Below are positions 42,142 to 50,780 of a stretch of 64,000 bases of DNA, in pieces. The DNA is from PALSA-1006 sp041660815 (GTDB lineage: Bacteria; Pseudomonadota; Gammaproteobacteria; Burkholderiales; Gallionellaceae): assembly GCA_041660815.1 (NCBI GenBank), contig JBAZVN010000001.1:310001-374000 (forward strand). Reading direction: 5' to 3'. A program made the translations under genes and the position numbers. The notes below the pieces were generated by a model that was not told the DNA's origin, did no database searches, and saw nothing but the letters and a program-made list of their open reading frames with translations. The stretch's first letter is position 1. The number at the start of each line of letters is the position of its first letter.

Positions 42142-42210
42142 TAAAAATTAAATTTGCTTCGCTGTGCTGCGTTGCCTAGCTTCGCAAATTACATTTTTAG
42201 AGATCGCGCT
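42142..42210. mobile_element. MITE-like repeat, internally deleted copy E
   Basis: About 69 bases joining both ends (TAAAAATTAAATTTGCTTCG and TACATTTTTAGAGATCGCGC) with GCTGCGTTGCCTAGCTTCGC between them; the middle of the 143-base copies is missing. It lies between flgA and the sigma-28 promoter of flgM. Confidence 0.78.
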
Positions 42211-42231
42211 AATAAATTTATTGCTTCACCC

Positions 42232-42258
42232 TAAAGTTTCCCGATAACTTGCCGATGA
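42232..42258 (+). promoter_or_regulatory. Sigma-28 (FliA) promoter of flgMN
   Basis: TAAAGTTT (42232-42239), 11 bases, then GCCGATGA (42251-42258). This matches the known FliA consensus TAAAGTTT-N11-GCCGATAA except for one position. It places flgMN under the late flagellar class, as in enterobacteria. The start would lie near 42266, 27 bases before the flgM ATG. Confidence 0.9.
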
Positions 42259-42292
42259 AATACATGACCAAGACAGTTTAAAGGTGATCCAA

Positions 42293-42604
42293 ATGAAAAT
42301 TGATAAAAATATCAACCCGTTACCGACAAGTTCTACGAAAGAACCCAATGCGCGCGCGCCTCAATCCAAAGCGACGGATAGTTCTTCTGTGCAACCGCAA
42401 GGGGTGAGTGTTAGTCTGGGCTCCAAATCCAGCCAACTGCGCGGCATTGAAGCCAATATTGCCAGCTCTCCCATGGTTGATTCCAAGAAAATTGCGGAAA
42501 TCAAGTTGGCGATTAGCGAAGGACGCTTCCAAATCAATTCGTCCGCTATTGCCGACGGTTTGATCAATAACGTACGCGACATTATTAGCGCGAGCCAGCG
42601 TTGA
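42293..42604 (+). CDS. flgM: Anti-sigma-28 factor FlgM
   Basis: A 103-residue protein that binds FliA until it is exported through the finished hook. The N-terminus is polar and unstructured and the C-terminal part (SKKIAEIKLAISEGRFQINS, then AIADGLINNVRDII) is the FlgM sigma-binding region. ATG 42293 follows AAAGGTG; GTG 42284 is also in frame. It lies behind a near-perfect sigma-28 promoter and is followed by flgN with overlapping TGA/TTG. Confidence 0.94.
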   Translation: MKIDKNINPLPTSSTKEPNARAPQSKATDSSSVQPQGVSVSLGSKSSQLRGIEANIASSPMVDSKKIAEIKLAISEGRFQINSSAIADGLINNVRDIISASQR

Positions 42605-43083
42605 GCGAACTTAATCCTGCCGCTCAGGCAGAATTTCTCTCTCAACTGAACAAGGAGCGCGATGCGATTCGCGACTTTGTGGCTTTGCTGGAGAAAGAAC
42701 AGCAAGCCTTGCTGCAACAAGAAAACGATCTTCTGCTTACGCTGGCAGAAGCCAAAACGCAAGCCGCTTTAAAACTCACCGATTTGACCAATGTACGCCG
42801 CCAATTTTTGAATTCAAAAATAGGTAATTCTGCGATTGATACCGGCGAATGGATTAAAAAATTCGCGCCAAGCTGCCTGGCTGCCTGGAACGAGCTTAAA
42901 AAAATAGCCGAGGCGGCCCATCAAATGAATAAAAACAACGGTGAAGTGATTCAACTCAAATTACGCAGTAATCAGCAGGCACTTACTGCCTTGCTGGGCG
43001 CGGCCAAAAGTGCGGCGGGATTGTATGGCCGGGACGGACAAACCAGCGTGGCGTTTTCCGGACGAACGCTCGGTAGCGGCTAA
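42601..43083 (+). CDS. flgN: Flagellar hook-filament junction chaperone FlgN
   Basis: A 160-residue largely helical protein in the FlgN position behind flgM. It has a coiled-coil N-terminal half (LLEKEQQALLQQENDLLLTL) and a C-terminal helix (NQQALTALLGAAKSAAGLYG), the pattern of FlgN chaperones for FlgK and FlgL. The start is TTG overlapping the flgM stop. A terminator follows 25 bases downstream. Confidence 0.85.
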   Translation: MSELNPAAQAEFLSQLNKERDAIRDFVALLEKEQQALLQQENDLLLTLAEAKTQAALKLTDLTNVRRQFLNSKIGNSAIDTGEWIKKFAPSCLAAWNELKKIAEAAHQMNKNNGEVIQLKLRSNQQALTALLGAAKSAAGLYGRDGQTSVAFSGRTLGSG

Positions 43084-43105
43084 AAATATCAATAAAATCA
43101 ATATA

Positions 43106-43136
43106 TTAAAAAAGCCCGCAATGCGGGCTTTTTTAA
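43106..43136. terminator. Bidirectional terminator between flgN and the PEGA lipoprotein gene
   Basis: AAAAAAGCCCGC-AAT-GCGGGCTTTTTT: a 6-bp G+C stem flanked by A and T runs on both sides, so it can stop flgMN (plus) and the convergent lipoprotein gene (minus). Confidence 0.93.
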
Positions 43137-43153
43137 TTCACACCTGTAATTAC

Positions 43154-44068
43154 TTATTTATCCAGAATCAATTCCAGCTCGGTGTTCGCACCTTTGCGCA
43201 CCGACACCTTTTCTTCAACTGATTTGTATCCTTCCAGTGAAACTTTGATTTGGTGAACACCTGCTTCAATCTCGGTATCCAAGGGAGACAAACCAAAATA
43301 CACACCATCCAAGTAAACCTTGGCTCGTACCGGTTGGGTATTCAAAATCAGCTTGCCGCTGGATACATTTGCCGCCACACCAGATGTTGCACTTACTCCT
43401 GAAGCCGCTTGCAACATGGTGATACCGGAAATGGCTTGTGTGCCTGGCGTTAAATTAAACAACGCCGGTCTGGATGCCATTAACGTTGCACTGACGGCTT
43501 CCATGGTTTTTTTCGTAACGATACCAAGCTCTTTCTTTAAATACTTGGCAATGTCGGCTGTGTTGTTTCCGGAAATTCCAGCGTAACGACTGGCAGGGCG
43601 TTCTTTTACAACACCGGACCAGACTACTTGGCCCGTCGAAACTTCAGTCAACGTAGTCTCAAGTGAAATAAAAATTTCGTCCCTGGACAAAACATTATAG
43701 GTAAGTTCCTGAATGACTCCGCGCAGTTCAAATAATGCGCTTGCGTTTGCATCCGTTACCATCTGATAGCCCGCATCATGAAAACGCTGCTGCATTGACT
43801 TGCCGACAAACTCCGCCACGCCCTGATCCAGCATCAATTCACTTCCCACGATTCCGGACACGCGCTGATCTGATATCCCGATCTTTTTAGGCGACATCGC
43901 AGCGCGCTTATCCTCATATCCTGCCATGCGAATGCTAACCGGATAGGCGGCCAAAGGAGTTGATGAGAGTTTACTCTGACCGACTGGAATCTCGTTGCTG
44001 AGCAAGCTGACACAGCCTGATAAGCCGAATAAAAGCGCTACAGGAGCAATGAATTTTAAAAGAAACAC
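43154..44068 (-). CDS. Lipoprotein with C-terminal PEGA domain
   Basis: A 304-residue predicted lipoprotein. From the GTG at 44068 the signal peptide MFLLKFIAPVALLFGLSGC gives lipid-modified Cys19; GGGAG stands eight bases before that GTG, and the longer frame from 44122 adds residues to the signal. The middle part (about 35-200) resembles YajG/FlgT-like periplasmic lipoproteins but I am unsure. The last about 65 residues are a PEGA domain (VYLDGVYFGLSPLDTEIEAG, HQIKVSLEGYKS). It follows the CBS gene and ends at the flgN terminator, so it may be flagellum- or envelope-related. Confidence 0.75.
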   Translation of the reverse strand: MFLLKFIAPVALLFGLSGCVSLLSNEIPVGQSKLSSTPLAAYPVSIRMAGYEDKRAAMSPKKIGISDQRVSGIVGSELMLDQGVAEFVGKSMQQRFHDAGYQMVTDANASALFELRGVIQELTYNVLSRDEIFISLETTLTEVSTGQVVWSGVVKERPASRYAGISGNNTADIAKYLKKELGIVTKKTMEAVSATLMASRPALFNLTPGTQAISGITMLQAASGVSATSGVAANVSSGKLILNTQPVRAKVYLDGVYFGLSPLDTEIEAGVHQIKVSLEGYKSVEEKVSVRKGANTELELILDK

Positions 44069-44080
44069 CCTCAATGCTCC

Positions 44081-44104
44081 CGCACTAATTAACAAATTAG
44101 TGCG
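44081..44104. repeat. Perfect hairpin at the CBS gene 3' end
   Basis: CGCACTAATT-AACA-AATTAGTGCG, a perfect 10-bp inverted repeat spanning the CBS stop codon and lying just ahead of the lipoprotein start. It lacks a T run, so it is probably not a simple terminator; it could modulate transcript stability or lipoprotein translation. Confidence 0.7.
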
Positions 44105-44693
44105 CACTAACTGAAGCCTCAATTTCCGCGAACACCTTAGCCACTTCGGCTACTTTTAACTGCACGCCCAATTGACGGGCAACTTGGGTAACAGAGAATA
44201 AACCGCGAACTGTTTGACTGCCGTCGGCACCCTCTTCCACTACCATTGCGTGTTGACGTCCGGCGACTTTCAAAGTGGCCAAAATATTGCCCACTTTGGC
44301 TGTTAACACGTCATCCAAATTCAGCACTTCAAGATCACGCTGCACCGTCATTACATCGCGCACCAATATATCCGCATGGGTTCCGCCCATTTGCTGCAGA
44401 AAACGCACCGGTTTTTCGCCCAGAATATCGGTCGATGTCAATAAACCGGTCACTTTATCCGCATCATCCAACACCAATAAAGCACGCACGCCATAACGAA
44501 TCATTTTTGCATTGGCCTTTTCCATGGAGGTCTTGGCACGCACATTAATTACGGACACACTTTTCAGATCCGTCATGACATTGATGGCCGGATCATTTAA
44601 TCTCACATTTTGCGGAAGAACCTGAGTGGGACGGCAAAAGCTTGAGGCTGCTTTAAACGGATGATTAGCCAACGGCGCAAAACTCTTGTTCAT
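44097..44693 (-). CDS. CBS-domain-pair protein
   Basis: A 198-residue protein with two CBS motifs (about 35-100, INVRAKTSMEKANAKMIRYG; and 110-180, VRDVMTVQRDLEVLNLDDVL), a Bateman module that usually senses adenosyl ligands. No effector domain is attached. ATG 44693 follows AAGGAGA and is preferred over a frame to 44753. It precedes the PEGA lipoprotein gene on the same strand; the two may form an operon with an internal hairpin. Confidence 0.82.
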   Translation of the reverse strand: MNKSFAPLANHPFKAASSFCRPTQVLPQNVRLNDPAINVMTDLKSVSVINVRAKTSMEKANAKMIRYGVRALLVLDDADKVTGLLTSTDILGEKPVRFLQQMGGTHADILVRDVMTVQRDLEVLNLDDVLTAKVGNILATLKVAGRQHAMVVEEGADGSQTVRGLFSVTQVARQLGVQLKVAEVAKVFAEIEASVSAH

Positions 44694-44724
44694 TTGCATC
44701 TCCTTGATTATAAAGCATAAAATA

Positions 44725-45252
44725 TTAATCGCCCGCCGCAACAATCCTCTCATCCGGCGCTTTACGTATTTTGTTTCTCAGCGCGGGTAGATAACGCACC
44801 AACTCATTTAGCGCCATGCGATACACATCACGCTTAAATTCGATCACACTCTCCATCTCAATCCAGTAATCATTCCAGCGCCAAGCGTCGAATTCCGGAT
44901 GGCCGGTGGCACGCAACGAAACATCCACATCCCGGCCCACCAAACGCAGCAAAAACCAGATTTGTTTTTGCCCCTTATAACTGCCACGCGCTTCGCGCTT
45001 CACCCAACTTTGCGGCACCTCATAACGCATCCAATCGCGGGTACGACCCAGAATTTCAACATGACAGCTAAGCAAGCCCGTTTCTTCATGCAACTCGCGA
45101 TACATTGCCTGTTCGGGCGTTTCGCCGTGTTGAATTCCACCTTGCGGAAATTGCCACGCATCCTGACGAATGCGCTTACCCCAAAACACCTGATTTTTTG
45201 CGTTAGTTAAGATAATACCGACGTTTGGGCGATAACCGTCACGGTCTATCAT
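44725..45252 (-). CDS. rppH: RNA pyrophosphohydrolase
   Basis: A 175-residue Nudix hydrolase that removes pyrophosphate from RNA 5' ends and starts decay. The Nudix box is GGIQHGETPEQAMYRELHEE with TGL following. MIDRDGYRPNVGIILTNAKN is the usual N-terminus, so ATG 45252 is taken. It is divergent from proS, a common betaproteobacterial order. Confidence 0.95.
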   Translation of the reverse strand: MIDRDGYRPNVGIILTNAKNQVFWGKRIRQDAWQFPQGGIQHGETPEQAMYRELHEETGLLSCHVEILGRTRDWMRYEVPQSWVKREARGSYKGQKQIWFLLRLVGRDVDVSLRATGHPEFDAWRWNDYWIEMESVIEFKRDVYRMALNELVRYLPALRNKIRKAPDERIVAAGD

Positions 45253-45387
45253 TTTCGCCCCCATCAATTTTCTTCGATAGGGCGGATTGTTCCATATTTC
45301 AGGCCATCAGGAAAGAACAAAGTCACTTATCCGCCCCCTTACGGTAGAATATTGCGCTCGAATTAACCCAATCCAAGAGACTTAACC

Positions 45388-47088
45388 ATGCGTATTTCAC
45401 AATTTTTTATTTCCACTTTAAAAGAAGCCCCTGCCGAAGCTGAATTGCCCAGCCACCGCCTGATGCTGCGCGCCGGTTACATCCGCAAATTATCCAGCGG
45501 CTTGTATACCTGGATGCCGTTGGGCTTGCGCGTATTGCGCAAAGTTGAGGCGGTGGTGCGCGAAGAAATGAATAACAGCGGGGGCATAGAATTGCTCATG
45601 CCGGCCGTGCAGCCCGCTGAGCTGTGGCAGGAAACCGGGCGCTGGGAAGTTTTTGGCCCGCAGATGTTGAAAATCAAGGATCGCCACGATAATCAATTTT
45701 GCTTTGGCCCCACCCACGAAGAAGTGATCACCGATATTGCGCGCCGCGAAGTCAAAAGTTACCGCCAGTTACCGCTCAATTTTTACCAGATCCAAACCAA
45801 ATTCCGCGATGAAGTTCGCCCGCGTTTTGGCGTGATGCGCGCGCGCGAATTTATCATGAAAGATGCCTACTCTTTCCACACCAACTTTGACAGCCTTGAG
45901 CAAACTTATCGCGTGATGTACGAAACATACTCACGCATCTTTACCCGGCTGGGTTTACAGTTCCGCGCGGTGGCGGCCGATACCGGCGCCATCGGCGGCA
46001 GCGGTTCGCATGAGTTTCATGTGCTGGCGGATTCGGGTGAGGACGCGCTGGCATTTTGCCCGGATTCCGACTATGCGGCCAACGTGGAGCTGGCTGAAGC
46101 ACTGGCACCCGCAATGTCGCGCGCTGCGGCCACGCAGGACATGCAAAAAGTGATTACGCCGGGACAAAAAACTATCGCCGAAGTGGCAACTTTTTTTAAT
46201 ACTGAAGCTGGCAACGTCCTAAAAGCCATTGCAGTGGTCAATCACGAAGGTGAATTTACCCTGCTGCTGCTGCGCGGCGACCATCAACTCAACGAAGTGA
46301 AGGTGGGCAAAGTGCTCGGCGAATTCCGTTTTGCCAGCGAGGACGAAGTACACCGCAATATGAACTGTCGCACCGGTTACATCGGCCCGGTCAACGCCAA
46401 AGTGCGCGTGCTGGCGGATCGTGCCGCAGCCGCGATGAGCGATTTTATCTGCGGCGCAAACGACGACGGCTTCCATTTTAGCGGGGTCAATTTTGGACGC
46501 GACGTACCCTTGGACGAGGCCAATGTATTTGATTTGCGCAATGTCGTAACCGGCGACGCCTCACCCGACGGCAAAGGTACACTGGCGCTGTGTCGCGGGA
46601 TTGAAGTCGGCCATATATTCCAGTTGCGCACCAAATATTCGGAAGCGTTAAGTGCCACCTATTTGGATGAGCAAGGCAAGACGCAAGTAATGGAAATGGG
46701 CTGTTACGGCATTGGCGTCTCGCGTATTGTGGCCGCCGCCATCGAGCAAAATTTTGACGAGCGCGGCATTACCATTCCTACCGCCATGGCACCGTTTCAA
46801 GTGGCCATTGCACCCATTGGCTTTAAGAAAAGTGAAGCGGTGCGCGCAGCGGCCGACCAACTTTATTCAAAACTAAGCGCACTGGGCATTGAAGTTTTAC
46901 TGGACGACCGCGACGAGCGTCCCGGCGTGATGTTTGCCGATCTGGAGCTGATTGGTATCCCGCATCGCATCGTTATCGGCGATCGTGGCTTGAAAGAAGG
47001 CAATGTGGAATATCAGGGGCGCCGCGATGCCGCCGCGCAGGTGGTTGCCTTTCAAGATGTAGTAAAGCTCGTACAATCCAAACTATGA
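45388..47088 (+). CDS. proS: Prolyl-tRNA synthetase
   Basis: A 566-residue class II synthetase of the bacterial type. Motif 2 (GPTHEEVITDIARREVKSYR), the editing INS domain (about 225-405) and the C-terminal anticodon-binding domain are present. Length is normal. Its stop overlaps the start of the transglycosylase gene (ATGA). Confidence 0.96.
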   Translation: MRISQFFISTLKEAPAEAELPSHRLMLRAGYIRKLSSGLYTWMPLGLRVLRKVEAVVREEMNNSGGIELLMPAVQPAELWQETGRWEVFGPQMLKIKDRHDNQFCFGPTHEEVITDIARREVKSYRQLPLNFYQIQTKFRDEVRPRFGVMRAREFIMKDAYSFHTNFDSLEQTYRVMYETYSRIFTRLGLQFRAVAADTGAIGGSGSHEFHVLADSGEDALAFCPDSDYAANVELAEALAPAMSRAAATQDMQKVITPGQKTIAEVATFFNTEAGNVLKAIAVVNHEGEFTLLLLRGDHQLNEVKVGKVLGEFRFASEDEVHRNMNCRTGYIGPVNAKVRVLADRAAAAMSDFICGANDDGFHFSGVNFGRDVPLDEANVFDLRNVVTGDASPDGKGTLALCRGIEVGHIFQLRTKYSEALSATYLDEQGKTQVMEMGCYGIGVSRIVAAAIEQNFDERGITIPTAMAPFQVAIAPIGFKKSEAVRAAADQLYSKLSALGIEVLLDDRDERPGVMFADLELIGIPHRIVIGDRGLKEGNVEYQGRRDAAAQVVAFQDVVKLVQSKL

Positions 47089-47765
47089 AAACTGCTAAAA
47101 CAGGCAAAAAGAATGCACACTACGGGGCAGGTGTAAACCGCCTCCCCGCGCTGACTTTGTTGCTTGTTTTTGGGCTGACCATTGCCGGAAAAGTAAACGC
47201 CGGAGCCCAGTCTGAAGAGGCGCTTTCTGCCAGCGTACAGGCGGTATTGCAACGTGCCGTGTCCGATCAGGCCGCCCCCAAACTGGCCTTTGCCTCGCGC
47301 CAGGAAGCTGAAGCGTGGCTGGGCGAAATGTCGCAACGCCTGTCCAAGCGATTACCCGACAAAAAGTACCGTGAAGATTTTCTGAATACGGTGCATTACG
47401 AGGCGACCCGGGCGGGACTGGATCCACACCTGGTTTTGGGTTTAATCGAAGTGGAAAGCGGTTTCAGAAAATACGCGGTTTCCAGTGTAGGCGCACGCGG
47501 CTATATGCAGGTCATGCCATTCTGGACAAAAGCATTACGCGCCCCCGAACATAACCTGTTTCATTTACGCACCAATCTGCGCTACGGCTGCACCATTTTG
47601 CGTTACTACCTGGATATAGAAAAAGGCAATCTATACAGGGCGTTAGGTCGCTACAACGGCAGCTTGGGCAAGCCGGAGTATCCGAATCTGGTCAAAGCGG
47701 CCTGGCAAAATCACTGGACGAATCCGCTACGCACGGCAAGTTCATCCAGCGATCATTCCAGCTAA
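47085..47765 (+). CDS. Lytic murein transglycosylase (SLT domain)
   Basis: A 226-residue exported protein with a signal peptide ending near residue 40 (KVNAGA) and an SLT domain starting near 105. The catalytic Glu124 lies in IEVESGFRKYAVSSVGARGY, with MQVMPFW and RYNGSLGKPEYP completing the site. It cleaves peptidoglycan glycan strands. The gene is coupled to proS by a four-base overlap. Confidence 0.9.
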   Translation: MKTAKTGKKNAHYGAGVNRLPALTLLLVFGLTIAGKVNAGAQSEEALSASVQAVLQRAVSDQAAPKLAFASRQEAEAWLGEMSQRLSKRLPDKKYREDFLNTVHYEATRAGLDPHLVLGLIEVESGFRKYAVSSVGARGYMQVMPFWTKALRAPEHNLFHLRTNLRYGCTILRYYLDIEKGNLYRALGRYNGSLGKPEYPNLVKAAWQNHWTNPLRTASSSSDHSS

Positions 47766-47777
47766 TGTTTTTTCTGT

Positions 47778-48266
47778 TTACTGAGCAGCGGGCACTTTTT
47801 TAGACTTATGTTTTTCTTTCAACATAATGTAGGTTTCAATATCTTTGGCCGTTACCAAGCCTTCCTGATAACTCACTAATTTCCCGGTTGGATCGTAGAG
47901 AAAAGTAGTCGGCAGAGCTTCAACCGGGCCGACCTGATATTCAGCCATGGTATAACTGCCGTACACCAGCGGATATGAAATCGAATGTTTTTCGGCAAAC
48001 TGTTTAATTCCGGCAGGCTTAGAATCCAGAGCCACGCCGATTACCACCAAATCTTTATCTTTACGCGCATTGTGCAGTGCCACCAAATCCGGCGTTTCCT
48101 GCTCGCACGGAGGACACCACGTCGCCCAAAAATTTACCAGCACCCACTTGCCCTTATAGTCGGCAATTTTCAGGGTATTGCCCTGCATATCTTTCATGGT
48201 AAACGCCTGCACCGTGCTGCAAAACAACAACGGGCAGACAATTATTAACGCACGCCAATATTTCAT
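47778..48266 (-). CDS. TlpA-type periplasmic thioredoxin
   Basis: A 162-residue protein with an N-terminal signal anchor or signal peptide (ends near VQA, residue 21) and a TlpA/ResA thioredoxin domain. The active site is WATWCPPC with Cys51 and Cys54. Likely role: thiol-disulfide exchange in the periplasm, for instance in cytochrome c maturation, but the substrate is not known. Its ATG overlaps the previous stop (TAATG). Confidence 0.88.
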   Translation of the reverse strand: MKYWRALIIVCPLLFCSTVQAFTMKDMQGNTLKIADYKGKWVLVNFWATWCPPCEQETPDLVALHNARKDKDLVVIGVALDSKPAGIKQFAEKHSISYPLVYGSYTMAEYQVGPVEALPTTFLYDPTGKLVSYQEGLVTAKDIETYIMLKEKHKSKKVPAAQ

Positions 48267-48874
48267 TAGTGATGAGCCTTTTTCTCGTTATGCTCTGCAC
48301 CGATTTCTTCTACCGGGCTGATCTCCTCCAGGTTTTTAAGCGCATGTCCGGCCGCTTCACCTGCATGCGACAGATACAGCGCCAACGCTACCAGCGCAAT
48401 ACTTCCACCCAGATATAGCAAGTCCAGCGGATTTTCGATATGCAAATTCAACGCTTCTTCAAATAAAGTCACAATCAAAATCATCAGAATCACTTTGGCC
48501 AAACGCGCCTTCAAGTCATCCAAGCTATTGATTACAAGTATTTTACTGGATGACTTGCTGCCGTGCGCCTGATCGATATCACTAATGAACAGTTCGTATA
48601 AGCCCAATGAAAAAATCAACATCACGGTAGCCAGTAAATAGCCGTCCACCACTTCAACAATATGAGTCACGGTACTATCATGCAACACCTTGCGCGCCTC
48701 GTCCGTCATGCTTGCATCACCATAATGCACCACGTGACTCACTAGAATCCAGACATCCACCGTCGCCATATAAAAAATGGCAAAACCGGCCAGCAAACTA
48801 CCCAATACCGCCGCCAATATTACAAATCGGCTATTCCACAAGCCACCTTCAAACAGGCTTTCTATACGTTTCAT
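48266..48874 (-). CDS. UPF0114 (YqhA) family membrane protein
   Basis: A 202-residue inner-membrane protein with three or four helices. ESLFEGGLWNSRFVILAAVL and FSLGLYELFISDID are family-typical. Function is unknown. ATG 48874 has GGAG eight bases upstream; the ATG at 48880 is too near that site. Overlap with the TlpA gene suggests co-translation. Confidence 0.86.
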   Translation of the reverse strand: MKRIESLFEGGLWNSRFVILAAVLGSLLAGFAIFYMATVDVWILVSHVVHYGDASMTDEARKVLHDSTVTHIVEVVDGYLLATVMLIFSLGLYELFISDIDQAHGSKSSSKILVINSLDDLKARLAKVILMILIVTLFEEALNLHIENPLDLLYLGGSIALVALALYLSHAGEAAGHALKNLEEISPVEEIGAEHNEKKAHH

Positions 48875-48945
48875 ACTCATTTCTCCCAAAAATTGTTGGC
48901 GCGCATTAGAGCGCAAAACAAAGTGCTATTCAAGCCGCAAATTTA

Positions 48946-49194
48946 TTACAAAGCGGTTTGACACAGCATTAACTTATTGGTTCGCGATAAACGCTTAATT
49001 TGAATTTCACGTTTTAAAGCGGCAGACTTATCCGCACAGGCCTCATGATAAAGCATGCTTAGCGGAATTCGTCCGCGCGTATATTTGGCCCCTTCTCCGG
49101 CATTGTGTGCGGCCAGCCTTTTCTCAAGGTCATTGGTGATACCGCAATACAGCGTCGCATCGGCGCACTGCAGAATGTAACAAAACCAGCTCAA
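48946..49194 (-). CDS. GIY-YIG domain protein (UPF0213)
   Basis: An 82-residue protein with the GIY-YIG nuclease core: FCYILQCADATLYCGITNDL, KYTRGRIPLSMLYHEAC and KREIQIKRLSRTNKLML. UPF0213 members are small, stand-alone GIY-YIG proteins of unclear function. It overlaps the lnt stop by four bases. Confidence 0.88.
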   Translation of the reverse strand: MSWFCYILQCADATLYCGITNDLEKRLAAHNAGEGAKYTRGRIPLSMLYHEACADKSAALKREIQIKRLSRTNKLMLCQTAL

Positions 49195-50714
49195 GATTTA
49201 CGCGCTTTAAGCGTTGCGAAATGCAGCCAGCCTAGCAGCACAAAAATCCCCGACAACAGCCCGAATATCGCGGTATTTCCCCAGCGCACATAGGGCGTTG
49301 CCCCGCTATACCCCTGCACTTGCTCGGTCAAAACAGCACGCTGATGCTGCGGCAACATGGCCAAAATTTTCCCGTTTCGGTCGATCACCGAAGTCACGCC
49401 GGTATTGGTGGCGCGCAACATCATACGGCCGGTTTCCAATGCACGCATTTGCGAAATTTGATTATGCTGAATGGCCGCCGAACTCTCGCCGTACCAGGCA
49501 TCGTTGCTGGTATTCAACAATAAGGTTGCGCCGGGAAGTGCGCGAATAATCTCTTCGCCAAACACATCTTCGTAGCAAATATTCACCGCGATTTGCTGAT
49601 CGGCAATCTTTAGCAGCGGCTGATTTTCCCCGCCACTGCTCAGATCGGACATGGGAATATTCAAAACGTTATTGATAAACCAACCCAATACCGAACGCAC
49701 CGGAATGAATTCACCAAACGGTACCAAATGATTTTTTCGATAGGCCTGCTCGCCAGAAATACCAAATAAAAACATAGAGTTATAAAATAACCCCTGTTCT
49801 CTTTCAAAAGCTCCCAAAAGAATATCGCTTCCCTGACGCTGTGCAACTTCACGCAGCAAGCCCGTGTAATCCTGGGGCAACTGGCTGCGCAACAGAGGCA
49901 ACGCAGTCTCGGGATAAACGATCAGGCGCGCGTCGCTGCCCAACAACATCTGGTAATAAATTTCCATGGTGGCGCGACGACTTTGCGCATCAAATTTTTC
50001 ATCTTGCGCAATATTTCCCTGCAGCAAACTTACTTTAAACGGCTCCCCCTGCGGGCTCGTCCACTCAATCCGCAACAAAGCCGCGCCCGTCAGCCAAATT
50101 ATTAAAAACAGACCGGCGGCAACTTTCCCCTGACGATGTTTAGGATGCTGCACAAACAACACGGTTAAACCGGCGCTCAGCGCCACCAGCAGCGTCACCC
50201 CGTACACCCCCAACACCGGCGCAAAACCCGCCAACGGACTGGCGGGAACTTGAGAATAACCCAGTGTCAACCAGGGAAAACCGGTCATAATATAGCCGCG
50301 CACCAGCTCAATACCCACCCAGATAGCGGGCATCATCAAACACAATTTAACCCATTGCATTGAAGACGGTAGCCGTGATTGAAGATAGCCTGCCGCAGCC
50401 GGGAAAAGCGCCAAAAATGCCGCGAATAACCCGGTGGCCAAGCCCGCCAGCAACATTGGCATGTGCCCATATTCATGCAGGGCAACATAAATCCAGCCCA
50501 CTCCGGCGACAAAAAATCCCATGCCGAAACTAAAGCCGAGTAAAAATGCAGTGCACGGAAGCGTGTGTTTATTCCACAACCCAAACAATATTGCGAGCGA
50601 CACAATTGCCAATGGGAAAATCCCCCAGGGCGCAAATCCGCCCACCGCCAAAACACCGCTTAATGCGGCTATAACATAGGGATTAATACGTAACAGGTTC
50701 ACTGAATGATTCAT
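49191..50714 (-). CDS. lnt: Apolipoprotein N-acyltransferase
   Basis: A 507-residue inner-membrane enzyme that adds the third acyl chain to lipoproteins. Several N-terminal helices precede the nitrilase domain, whose Glu-Lys-Cys triad is visible in VYPETALPLL, NHLVPFGEFIP and NICYEDVFGE (Cys380). ATG 50714 is taken by family length; a frame to 50756 adds residues. It is divergent from marC. Confidence 0.95.
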   Translation of the reverse strand: MNHSVNLLRINPYVIAALSGVLAVGGFAPWGIFPLAIVSLAILFGLWNKHTLPCTAFLLGFSFGMGFFVAGVGWIYVALHEYGHMPMLLAGLATGLFAAFLALFPAAAGYLQSRLPSSMQWVKLCLMMPAIWVGIELVRGYIMTGFPWLTLGYSQVPASPLAGFAPVLGVYGVTLLVALSAGLTVLFVQHPKHRQGKVAAGLFLIIWLTGAALLRIEWTSPQGEPFKVSLLQGNIAQDEKFDAQSRRATMEIYYQMLLGSDARLIVYPETALPLLRSQLPQDYTGLLREVAQRQGSDILLGAFEREQGLFYNSMFLFGISGEQAYRKNHLVPFGEFIPVRSVLGWFINNVLNIPMSDLSSGGENQPLLKIADQQIAVNICYEDVFGEEIIRALPGATLLLNTSNDAWYGESSAAIQHNQISQMRALETGRMMLRATNTGVTSVIDRNGKILAMLPQHQRAVLTEQVQGYSGATPYVRWGNTAIFGLLSGIFVLLGWLHFATLKARKS

Positions 50715-50780
50715 CTTAAAGTTGATTGTGGCGATTATACGGTGTAACTTCCGCAAAATTTAATTCTGCGCATTACGCTT

